Assembly: GCA_013397115.1 (NCBI GenBank)
Contig: VWZW01004141.1
Location: 744,001 to 808,000, forward strand
Source: Edolisoma coerulescens
Taxonomy: Eukaryota; Chordata; Aves; Passeriformes; Campephagidae
Direction of reading: 5' to 3'
DNA: 64,000 nt
Every line of letters starts with the position of its first letter. The first letter of the stretch is position 1. The notes beneath the pieces were generated by a model. The model was given only the letters and a program-made list of their open reading frames with translations. It had not been told where the DNA came from and made no database searches. Below are positions 11,563 through 22,890 of this stretch, one piece after another. The translations under genes and the position numbers were made by a program.

Positions 11563-12796
11563 GTGAGTGAGGGTTGGTGCTTCAGCAGCTCTCGTTCACT
11601 TTTATAAAGTTCACTGGGAGCTGAATGTACTCACAGCCTTGAGGCTGGGGCTCAAAACTTCTGAGCTAACCTTTAGACACCTCTGAAAGTCCGCTCTGGT
11701 GTGTATTTAGTGAAGTGAAATGAAGACTATAGAATAATCAATCCTTCTATACTGTGACGGGTCAATTGCTTATTTTAGAACTGTCTTGGCTGGTTGATTA
11801 TTTAATTTCCTTGAAAGCAAAAAAAATAATCATTGTTACTAATGTACTCCAGGTGAAATGCAACTAAACCATTCATTCCAATATTCACATTAGCCAAAAT
11901 ATGCTTGCAGTTTTATATTTTGACCCTTTGCTCCTTCCATGTCACAAAAAAATTATAAAAATGATTAAATGATTTTAAACTATTGAATTCTAATTTTTTT
12001 AAATGATTGACTTGACATTTCAATTCATTAGCTTTCAACCTGAATAGAAATTTATTCCACAGTTCTTTATTTAATTTGTTAAGTTCCAACTTTTCTGTTT
12101 ACATGATTGTCACTAAATGAAGAAATCATTAACCAATACTTTAATTGAATGTCTTGCTTTGTATGCAGTGCACTACAATAAGATGTCTGTATTCATGATA
12201 AAATGATCAAAACATAGAATTTGACTTTTCTTCTCTTTTTCTTCCAAATTTCAATACAATTTGGGATTTTTATAAAGCTTTTTTTTGTAAAAGTACAGGC
12301 TCATATGCACTTAAATAATGTTGATGGAATCATGAAGGGAAGCTGTAATTATACTGTCAAATTTATTTTATTCCTTCTGTGCATTTCTAGCATTATTTAG
12401 AGCTGCTCTATGTTTCTACTACCAGATAAACCTGATTTGATTGCAAACTGAGTAAATTAAATAATCAGTTCCTTTCTACATGCTGTGTCCTTTCACAGCC
12501 TCTGAGCTCACTGGTACTGACTGAGGTAAAAGAGCACCAATTGCCCTTTGGTGCTGCTCTCGGGGATGATTTGGGGTGAGTTATATTCAGGCCCCTAAAT
12601 CTGAACCTTACACGCTTTCACCACGCAGCTGTTGAGGGGGAATGTAATGTCCACTCAGCCTCCAATGGGAAAGCTCTCCACTGCCAGCAATGCCTCAGTC
12701 TTCCCAGGGGTGAATAAATTTGTGTTTTTCCATCCCCTAAACCTCCCTGGGATGCACAAAGCAGATGCTCTCTCTGGCTGTCTTGCAGGGAGCATC
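11563..12796. other. very AT-rich stretch, possibly containing a conserved element
   Basis: From about 11780 to 12470 the sequence is strongly AT-rich with many TTAAT, ATTGA and AAATGAT words but no simple repeat. Blocks of this type in bird genomes are sometimes conserved non-coding elements. A possible 27-base exon at 12499-12525 has a fair acceptor (CTTTCACAG) but only a weak donor (GTAAAA). Confidence 0.35.
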
Positions 12797-12815
12797 CCAT
12801 GCCATGCCATGCCAT
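12797..12815. repeat. (CCATG)n pentanucleotide repeat
   Basis: Nearly four CCATG units in tandem: three complete plus CCAT. Confidence 0.9.
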
Positions 12816-14866
12816 ACTACATCATACCAGTGTTCTCGGGGCAGATCTGAAAGAAGTCCAGGCAGCCCGTATTTTCTGCCATTTGGGTAGAGTAATGTAC
12901 GAGATGAGCTCTGAGGGTTCTCTCTAGACCTCTATTGATGACAAATACACACAGGAGTAAAAAACACCCATGAGCAAGGGTGAGCATAACTCCCTGAGCG
13001 TGTTGTGGACTGGTCATTGGTGGAGTGGAGAGACCCAAGAGAAGAGCTCTGCTCTTCTTTTGTTTTTTTTAAGCACTGGCCCTGTATTTCTAGCACAGCT
13101 GTGCAGCCATCTAATTATACACAAACCAGATTTTATTCAATTCTTCTTACATTCAAGTGTTTTCTTTACCTGTGGGTTGAAACAGGCAGGTATTTTTCAG
13201 CCCATGACTGCAGTAATGCTCCTGCAGCACAGTGTACAAAGGCTGAGTTATTCAAAAACAGGAGTATGGCCATGGAAAGGATCCAAGCTAATCAAATGGA
13301 AGAAATTTCAATTATATAATCAAACAGCTATATTTTAATTATAATTGTTGCCACAGGGCAGCCCAGGATTACTTTGTATGAACTTCTACTTAAATGTTTA
13401 TTTCTGAAGAAAAACATTATAAGGCATCTATGGCAATTTCATTATTATTAAGAAATTAAAAAGAATCTATAGTTAGCTGAGGGACCACTACAATTACCTA
13501 CATCATCTTTCAGAACAGTAAAATGTAATAATAAGCCACAATGAGAAACTGGAGCCTTAGAAATGAATCAGGTGGCACTAAAAGAGATTCACTGACAGGG
13601 AGCTCAGGGCTTACTGAGCTGTTATTTATTGCAGGGCTAGATTTTTTAAGCTACACTAGTGAAAATAGAACAACAAAAAATATTGCAGCAGAATTAATTG
13701 TACAGATTCACTCTTCAAGCCAAAATAGACTATCAGGAAGTAGTCTTAAAATGAAGTAAGGAATACAGAGAGTTTAATTCATCTCCCTAAATATCCAGGG
13801 AAAACATCGTTACTCTGACAGAGGGTTGAGCATGACTCAAATCTCCCTTCTCTTTACAATCCACATCTCCCCCTCTTCTCTGCACCCCTCTGGATGGGCA
13901 GGGAAGCTCTTCTGGAGTCCTCTGACCTCTGCTCCTACCAGTGCTGCCTAAGTATGCTTGGAGGAGTATCCACCTTCAAGTGTTCTGATACATGAGACAT
14001 GGGTTTTGACTTTTAACAAGACCTTTGAGTAGAAGGAAGGCTTTCAGTGAGAACCAATCCATTGCAATTGCAATTCAAGTGGACGACAATTTGAATATAG
14101 AAGGGAAGTGCATTTAATTTGATTTTAGACTTTTGATGGAGTTTTGTGATCAGTCGGGAGCAGGGTTCAGGCCTTCTGCCCTCACCCCATTTCCCCACTT
14201 GGTGCAGCCAATGTGGGTTATCAACAGGGGCCTTTAAGGCTGGGGTCCATGGGCACTGACTTTGCTGAATTTTCTGAAAACCTGCCCATATTCCCTATTC
14301 CATCACATCAGTCTGCAAAAATCCAGGCCTTCATAAATTGTGCGTGATGACAGAGAGGAAACTGCAGGAATGCACCCTGTCTTGCAGAGGACCTTTTTAC
14401 CTCTTTGAAGCAGGGTGGTGCTCCACATTTGATAAGGAACAAAACAACTGAGGCCAACACCTAAAGATATTATACGTTTTCTGAACATGGGGTGTATTGA
14501 TTGGGAAACTAAAACTGCACTGGAGAATGAAGGAAAAAGAGAGGTTTTATTCAGTAGCAACATATCTACTTTGTTTTGGGTACAAACAGCAGAATAAACC
14601 TCTTGAGAAAGTTTTTCGTTTATATTTAGTGTTGCTCTTTGGGAATAAAATTGGATTAGAGAATAGTTCATTCTTCATTTCTTAACCCAAATTGTCATCA
14701 CTCCCTGCACACTTTTGCATCAGCAGCATGATTTGGCTGTACTTTGGTCAGCCCTTGCTCAACCCCAGTGACTCATCTCTAGAACTGACCCATCACTGAG
14801 AGGCTTTGGGCCTCGGGGAAAACATTTCATCTCAGTTCTTGGACTGGAACAGAATTTTCCAGTGAT
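12816..14866. other. non-coding stretch
   Basis: Nothing gene-like is visible. Overlapping plus-strand frames around 12970-13338 (122 and 104 codons) are open together, which argues against either being real coding sequence. Confidence 0.55.
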
Positions 14867-14930
14867 TCAGACCTTCAGTACTGTATATCAGACCTTCAGA
14901 ACCTTCAGAACAGTACTTTATATCTACACC
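14867..14930. repeat. short local direct repeats
   Basis: The octamer ACCTTCAG occurs three times, and CAGTACT followed by TATATC occurs twice about 37 bases apart. This looks like a small imperfect duplication of unique sequence, not a known repeat family. Confidence 0.6.
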
Positions 14931-17689
14931 CAGATTTTTTCAAAGTAATGATCCAATGGTGTTGGAAATCATGTCAGTATTTCAGAGTGGCAAAAGAAAC
15001 ATAGTTACAAATAGTTAAAAAAAAAAAAAATTTTTGGAAGATTCAGTTGGATGCACTATTTACCAGGAAGGACACAAAAGGAAATATAATAGGGATGCTT
15101 AATGTAAATTGTACTTGCTTTCTGCAGTAAGTAAAAATTAGAAACCACCCAAAAATGCTCTAATGGCAGGTTGAGGCCAGTCTTTGAACATCTCATTGCC
15201 TTGAGAAAATTTACATTTTGTGTTCAAAAATAATTGCTAGCCTGGATCTCAACATGTCTTGGTCTGTAGACTAACCTATGCAAGTGCTTCTGCTATTGCT
15301 GATGCAAAAGAAAAAAATTAATTCCAGGAAGGCTCTGGAAAAATTGCAGATGGAGAAGTAGTTTCCTGATGGATTTTAATATCTTATTGACACTCCTCAA
15401 TCACTATATCTAACATATTTCTGACGTTTACTCACACTGAATGTGCTGTTTTGCCTCATATGCAATTGCTATTAGCTTTACAGCTATTGTTTTTCCTTGA
15501 AAACAGACACTCAGAAAAGATGTTTCATGTTTATAATATAATTTAGTTTTGAAAAGTATTTCTTGCCTGAACCACTGCCAAATAGCTGATAGTTTCACTT
15601 TACAGTTTCATTTAACATTGGCTTTATATTATAGAAGGCACATAGAAAAAAAAGTGCATGGAAGTTTTATAGCAAGATTTTGCTCACCTTCTTCATATAC
15701 AAGCTTACATTAATCCAGGACAATCCAACTTTGGAAATCTACCATATGCAGCAGCATCATTTAATTACCAGATAATTACTGCCTTCGACAAGAACCTTTT
15801 CAGAAGAAGATCTGCTCAGCCTGGAGGCCTGGGGGAATAGGACAAACCAGTTACAGTTTCCCCATTTCATACAGCAGTCTGTGCCAGGCCCAGAGCAAAC
15901 CTTGCAATGATTTAAGAGAGTTGCTGTTGCCTCATTTCTGCCATCCTACCCTGAGAGCCAGCTCTCAGTCTTTCTGTTCCACTTCTTTTCCTCAAACAGC
16001 CTTCCTAAATATCTTCTGTGCATAGAGCCAGGTGCAGTAACCTGGTTTTAAAAGGATTTGAAAATGTCCCTATCCAAATATTGTGTGTTTCCCCTTGTCC
16101 TGGTGGCCTTGTGGTGTTTCCAAAGCCAGTTGTGCTGTCATTGTCCTAACATTAATGCTGTAAATAAGGCCATAACATATGACTTTAATGTTGTGCATCT
16201 CCTGGGCTTATGGAACATCACACAGAGCTTTGCAGATAGTCCTTAAAGGCATCCTTGTGTGCAAACTCTCAGTAAGACATGACCTTTCCTCTGGAAATAA
16301 TGCCTCAAACCACTCACCCTCCATGCAGGCCAAACAGGCATAGCCAGTTCATTTACATAACCTCAGCACAAGCTCTCTTTGCAACGTTTGCATCAGACCA
16401 AACTCCATGTACAGCATGTTTTTAGGACATAATCAGACCATGTGCAGCATAAGACCTATAAGCCTCCATAGGGAGGCTGCATTACTACATTGGCCATACC
16501 CGAATATGTAATTTATTTTGGCTAGAGGTGTTCTGGTAAATCTGCCCATGGTTTGGTGCAGGGGTGGCCACCAGGACTGTCAGTCACCTGCCACTCTGCA
16601 ATGTCTCTGACCACGGTCAGGGCACAGATCATTTCAGCACTGTAGTGACAGCGAAGTTTTTGATGGACAGATGCTTAACTCTCTCTAAAAGCTGCCTCCC
16701 TTTTGAGTGCCTGAGGTTAGGATCTCTAAACCCATAACTCAGTTTAGATACTTTAACTATGCCCATTGAGTAATTTTTAAATTTTATATATTTTTTAGCA
16801 CTTGTATCAGATTACAATTTTTATTTAAATCACATCAAAAGACATTGAGAAAAGGGACAAGTCACCAGCTCTATTTTATGTCCCTTGATTTCAGTGACCG
16901 GGGTTGGAGGAGATCTTTGGTATCCCAGAAGAGCTGTTTTACCACTTGCATTATGATCCCCTCACCAATAAATGCTGAGTCAGCTTTGATGTTCTGGTGT
17001 TAATTGTTGCAGTACATTGTGTCCCACAAGACAGAATAAGGCACAACTGGTACATAATTAAAAGAAAAACACCAGGACACTCGAAGGACATGTTGATACA
17101 ATAAAAGGGAAAGCAGGCAAGTGAGCCACATCTGCTCCTGACATTTGGATTAGCTGATTAGTGATTAATACATACAATAGGTTTGGAATAGAGCTTGAAT
17201 AAACAGATAATTGAACAATAGCCCATCCAAAAGTGCAAGGCACAAATTTAGTCTGGCTAACCAATAGGGATAGGGCTGGAACACATCACAAGGCACCTGA
17301 TTTTTTCAGTGCTTTCTTTCTAATATTTCCCATGCCACAGGTTTCAAATAAATCCCTCAAAAGGGATGAAAAGTTTAAGTGCCAGAATTTTTTGCTAACT
17401 GAAATCAGAAAACCATAAAGCTGGTACAGGTTAATTCAGTATTTTAGTTTCAGTCTTTTTCTGTTACTCCATTCTACTTCAGTTTAAGTCAATCCCTCAA
17501 ATTTCACAATAGAAGGTCGTCAGTAGTAGGGATATATTTTGACAGGAATGTTTTGAGTTCTGAAATTCCATAAAACTGGATTTCTTTCCAAAACATTTTG
17601 GATTTGATAGATTGGCATCTTTCAAGGATATGAAATGAAATAAAATGCTTCCTGCAAATCATCTACCCCATACGGTCCCCCATAAAGCA
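14931..17689. other. AT-rich non-coding stretch
   Basis: No gene or repeat family is recognised. There is a 14-base A run at 15017-15030 followed by five T. A short hairpin lies at 16461-16478: AGCCTCC, loop ATAG, then GGAGGCT. A minus-strand donor (GAAGAAG|GTGAGC) near 15685 has no good acceptor partner. Confidence 0.55.
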
Positions 17690-18179
17690 GAGAACAGCAT
17701 CTGTGGGACCACGATTCTCCTGCACAGGGATGCACAGTGCAGACATCGGCCCATCCCGTGTCCAAAACACCAGGAGACAATAGCAGAGGTTACAGGGTAG
17801 GAGGGAGATAAACAGCAGCGTGTTCAGCTAAATAGAAGTTTTGCCCACTTTTTAATTTTTTTCTAGGTGATATATTGACTCATGCCCACCCTCTCTGAGG
17901 ATCTTCCTAATCCCTTGACAGCTTTAAGCTCATTTCTGATGAGAACTGCAAATACCCCTGTGCATGGCCCATTTGCACCTTTACCCCCACAGGCCATGCC
18001 CTGTGAACCAGCTCGAGCACCAGCCCAAATGTGGTGCTGCTGTGCCTCACAGCCCACACATGCAACAGCCCGTGTCCCACAGGTCTTTTATCCACCCTCA
18101 GCCACGTGCCACCTTTCTCAGCCAAATTCTTCACCTACAGCTTAAAAAAAATCATAAAGGAAGACATCTGCAATAGCTT
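17690..18179. other. moderately GC-rich stretch, no gene recognised
   Basis: Frames are open on both strands (for example 17882-18145 + and 17907-18134 -) with proline-rich and histidine-rich translations that look compositional. No splice-site pair or domain was seen. Confidence 0.45.
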
Positions 18180-18480
18180 AGCCTACCTGGCATGACACAA
18201 TCAGTAATGGCCACTGGCTCCTAACTCGTCAGAGCACACTCCATTTCCATGTAATTGAGAAGCAGAGTAAGTTTGCACAGAATATATGGCTGGTTTAATG
18301 AAGTTTAGTAAAATGAGCTCATTAATGCAGCTTTCAAAGGAACTTCCATTTTCTACATCGCAAGGCATGATTTTACAATCTTTCAGCACTAACATTAAAA
18401 TCTCTCCGATTCTGCCATGCTGCCAAATCACAGAGTGCACGTGGAAACTCCAGAAGTTCCTCTAATTGCTTGTAAAATGC
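18180..18480. other. regulatory-looking block (possible conserved non-coding element)
   Basis: The sequence is complex, not repetitive, and dense in transcription-factor-like words. These include TAATTG at 18252-18257 and 18463-18468, ATTAATG at 18321-18327, and the E-box CACGTG at 18438-18443. The texture resembles vertebrate conserved enhancers, but conservation cannot be seen from one sequence. Confidence 0.2.
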
Positions 18481-18949
18481 AATTACCATCCCCTACTTAT
18501 GTGAGATGGGGCTGCAACTGGCATTTCCCTAACTGTGCATGGGATCTGTTGCTCTTGCTCCGGTTTGTTTGTTTCAGAATACAATGAGGAATGCAGAACT
18601 TCAAAAAAAAAAAATATCAGGAAGATATCCAAATAGTTTCTAATGATACCACATACGTACACACAGACCTCCATGGTTTTTCAAGCACCCCTGGTTGGGT
18701 ACTTAAGGTATGATTTCTAATTTCTATCCCACAGTTGTTTCATCACAGCATTTGAAATCTCCCAAGGTGCTTTTGAAAAGAGGTGTTTTCTTAGACTGTC
18801 AGCACAGCACTTCAGAAACGCAAGCAGGTGCTGCTGTGGAGGGGAGCACGCAAACCACACACTGGAGTAAAATATCAAGCACAAAGACTTCTCATGACTC
18901 TCTAAGATACCCAGAAGTCAATTAACCTGCTCATAGTTTGTCGTACAAA
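18481..18949. other. non-coding spacer with an A12 run
   Basis: Nothing gene-like. A homopolymer of 12 A lies at 18603-18614. Confidence 0.6.
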
Positions 18950-19262
18950 ACCCCAATCCATTGTTTTGATCAGAATCAAATTAGTTTTTCATCACTCTCG
19001 GTGGCATGATGGCACTTGTGAAGTTGTTTGTTATCAGGACGGGAAATGCCCGCTGGAATGATAAAATGTGTCATCAGATCATTGACCCAGGTATCTGCCA
19101 TATTTTATTTGAAGCATGAAGCCAGCTGGAGGTGGCTAAATCTCTCCAGACAGCTGTTTTAAAATAAAGCCCACCTAGCTGCATGTAATGTAAATCAAGA
19201 TAAGGCGGGGAGCTCAACAGTTTTGGAGATAGCCATTGTGGGGCCTCACATCATGTCAATAT
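18950..19262. other. regulatory-looking block (possible conserved non-coding element)
   Basis: Non-repetitive sequence with GATA-type words (TTATC at 19031-19035, AGATAAG near 19198), E-boxes (CAGCTG at 19151-19156) and a few retained CpG (GACGGGAAATGCCCGC around 19039). The mix of motifs suggests an enhancer-like element. This is inference without alignment support. Confidence 0.2.
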
Positions 19263-21386
19263 GGAAAACAGCAAAGGAAAAGAATGAGGTAAAAGAAAAA
19301 GATTGTATTTGAGAGGAGTTTATTTTCTTGCCGACAGCAGGCAAACACATGGGCAGAGATGGTGGCAGAAAGCTTGCTCATGATCTTTTTCTCATTCCTT
19401 CTTGCCATAAAATTGAGACATTAACACACCTGTGCATTAATGAAAAAAATAAATCCTACAATGGAAATGGAAAAGAGGCTTAATGAGCTTTCTTTGAGGC
19501 AGTTGCTAATGCTCAACTTTTAAAAAATTTGAAAGCCACTTGTAAGGACATTCCATGTGCAGTCTCTGCACTTAGAGCCAACCAAACGCATGGCAGAAGC
19601 ACCACACCTCAACTGGGATGTTCCTTCTTTCCCCTCTTGAAAGGCACCAGTCTCTATGCAGATCTTCCTTCACCTTAAGAAGGTATCATCCTGAAGCACC
19701 TTTTCCTTCTGTTGTGTCCCACAGGAGCCAGGAAACCCACCTGGCAGGGGGAAGGAGTCTTGTCCTCAGGAGCAAAGCTTACCCAAGACAAGAACAGAGA
19801 AGAGCACTTTTTCTTTTGCATTAAAAAAGAACTGTACTCCCCGCAATGTTCTTTGGCTAAAATACTGGGGTCAAAGGGATAGCCAGTTCACATTGGAAAA
19901 GGTAGTAATTATCTTTAGCTCTCCAAATAAGCATCAATCACTGCTTAATTAAGGCCACAAAGTAAATGGGCAGCACTAGACTTCTCTAGAGAGGAAAAGC
20001 TCATGTTGTGTATAGTTATTTCCTTTTTCTAACATGTGCTTTGGTTTACATCCACATACAGGGGCTTGGGGTGACAAATAACATCATTACTGGAAAAGAG
20101 TAAACAGCTCAGAGAGAATAATTTACATGATTTAATACAGCTTCACTTTCTGTTCATACAGCATTTGTAAACAGACTGATTTTCTCCAATTATTCAATTG
20201 AATTAACTTGACAATATGTGTATATATTAACTTGTTTACAATGTTTTATTTTGAGGATCAGCAGTGAAACACAATATCTGAGATTTAAACTTTGTTGGTC
20301 TGTTGGTCATTTTAATCATAAGAAAGTATTTCTGTTTCCTCTTTAGATAGTTCCATAATAAAGGATGAGGAATCACCTTTGCCACGTTTGTTCAGCACCC
20401 CAAGCAGTTCAGTTCCAGTCCTCCCTAGAACATGTGCATACTGCCATAACTCGAATTTATGAGGACAACTATGGAACTCCTATGAATTTGAATTTCACAG
20501 TATCCTGGCATTATGGCATGGATCTATGACCATAAGAGTTAGAAGAGTCACAAAGCAAACAGTAGGAATATGCTGAACACTGAAAGGATTCAATGCCTCT
20601 AATATTCATACTCCTCTTTATTGGTTAAAAGGAATAAAATGTGGCATTGTTGTTAGAAAAAAATGCAGACTTTCTCATAAAAAGCCATTCAATCAGTCAT
20701 TGAAAACCACATAACAGTAAGCCATCATAAAACAAAATAGATTTTAAATTATTCTCCAGTGACCAAGACAACTAGCATTTTATTTCCTGAAACATCTTTG
20801 ACATTACTGCTTGTTTCTTAGAATCTATCAATGAAACTATTTCTCTAATATTTTTTTCTGATCTCTTAAATTTCAGAATCATGAAAGGAAAGAGTTGCCC
20901 AGCTGTCTTGGATTCTCTTAGGTTTCTGCCAATGGCAGAAAAACTATGAGGATTGAAAGCATAGTGCTAAAGATGATCCCCGCCTTTGCATCAACACCTC
21001 CAAAAAACATAGAGAATTCTCCTGTATAACCTTGTGTTTGTTACTCTCCCTGCTTTTGCTTAAGATCTTTGAATAAATGGTGGAGGAGAAATCAAGAGAG
21101 AAAACAGACTCTATAGTGCTGATGGCATTAAGCCTCAGAGATTAGTTAGAGTTTATCTCAGCACAGATGGCGATCCCCCAGAAGAGCCTTGGACCTTGGT
21201 GCCTCTAAGTGTTATGCAAACACAGCACAGAGATGGTGGCTGTCCCACAGGGTTTCTGAGTAATCGCTTTCTGTACAATTACCCTCATTCAAGTTCATTT
21301 GTAGCTTAAAGTGTTGTTCAGTGTTAGCTGGAACATCAGCCTGAACTTCCACAAAGTGAGAACAGAGCTCTTATTTTGGTGATTAC
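19263..21386. other. AT-rich non-coding stretch
   Basis: No gene, RNA or repeat family is recognised. The sequence is unique-looking with ordinary AT-rich composition. Confidence 0.6.
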
Positions 21387-21432
21387 ATTATTACTAATAT
21401 TATTACTGTTATTATTATTATTATTATTATTT
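21387..21432. repeat. (TTA)n microsatellite
   Basis: An imperfect and then perfect TTA array. The longest uninterrupted part is about eight units at the right end. Confidence 0.9.
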
Positions 21433-22433
21433 CACTAGAGTAAAAAGACTAAAGGACATGGGGGTTGGTGGGAAGGTCACCCTTGATTTGGGTGTTCCCA
21501 GCCCCAATTCAGCACAAGCAGGCTACTGCCATAGTTGCAGGCAACAACATTCAAGAACAGTATAGAGTGGGTAAAAATGCACTGTGGATGACCATTTCCA
21601 GATGGAAAACTTTAGCTGGGCATTTATGGTTGGATTATAACTGCTTCATTCCAAACAGTGGGTGAACGTTGCTTGTGACCTTGCCGTGACCGTGGCCCCT
21701 CTTTCCATGGAATTGGGAAACTCCATTCCTTGCACAATATAAAACTAACTGGAGAGGAGGTTCCAAGTTTTCACCTCATTAGCTATTCTGGTGGAAAGCA
21801 GCTGTATAAAGAAATATATATGAAATGCAGGTGTGAAGTATTTCAGTGTCACAAGGCAGTTTCTAACTAGGCATTCATCATGCATAAAAATTGCAATTTC
21901 AAGATCGCTACCAAACCAAACAAAAAGGAACATCTTTGAGTGTATGTATTTTAATAGCCCACACTTGTAGAAAATGTTGGTAATGATTTTGAGAGAATGG
22001 ACAATTTTCTTTAAGTCCCTGGTTTCTCCCCTCTCTCAGCTGCTTCTTCTATTGCTCTCTTTCTATTCAGCCCCAATTTGCTGATTTGCAATCCCCAAAG
22101 ACATGTGTTTTCTCTTCTTATTTTACTCCAATTTTGGCTGGACCTCAAACCAAAGCCTGTGTGTTCTCTGCTCAGAGATTCATTATTAAGTACAGTCTAG
22201 TGGTTCTTGCATCCTGCCTTTTATTTTCCCAGGCCTAAATCCACAGAGGGACTAATAAGCCTGAAGTGGAACATGGGTGGAATTTAGGCACTTATGTAGA
22301 AGAGCATAATTCCTAAAACGTCCTACATAAAGCCTAGCTGGAGTCCCTAGACATCTAAATTTGCATTTCCGAAGTCCGTAGGCATTTAACTTGCCTGTCA
22401 AGAAGTGTTGCCCTCCCAGAACAGCAGAGTAAG
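21433..22433. other. non-coding stretch
   Basis: Nothing recognised. Short open frames only. Confidence 0.6.
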
Positions 22434-22890
22434 TTGGTGCCTCGTCTGCTCAAGGGCTCTCCAATTTGTCAGACCACAGTCCAAATCACTGGAGGAGCTG
22501 GAGCCAGACACCCAACCCAAGCTGAGTGTGCCCAGATACAAATGAGTTGCACACAAAAGCCCAGCAGAGAGGGCAGCTCTCCTTCAGCTGGGTGGTGGTG
22601 TCCGTCTTGCCTACACCGGCTCTGCTCAGCCTCTGGCACGGCATGCAGGAGGTCCAGGCCAAACAGCCTTTCAGGAAACAGAGTTTAAAACCCTCTCTCC
22701 CATCCTCCAAGAGTTCCAGTGGCTCTTCTGGGCTCTGGGACTCCTCACTCTTAAAACTGAACTTACAACTCTGTGCAGGAAAAGAATTCCAATTCCCCGT
22801 TCCAAAGGAAGAAAACTGAACCATGCGTGACTCAGATACCCTAAACAGGGGGAGGACTTCTAGTCTGCACTCCCAACATTTTTCAGACAT
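22434..22890. other. patch open in three overlapping frames, no gene recognised
   Basis: Two plus-strand frames (22434-22688 and 22526-22819) and one minus-strand frame of 134 codons (22486-22890) overlap. The 22526 frame begins with GTG rather than ATG and has a plausible coding texture, with a serine-rich SSKSSSGSSG run and the end EFQFPVPKEEN. The minus frame contains EEPLELLEDGREGF. Both strands cannot easily code at once, and local GC content favours long frames. No domain is recognised on either strand. A decayed exon or composition are both possible. Confidence 0.12.
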
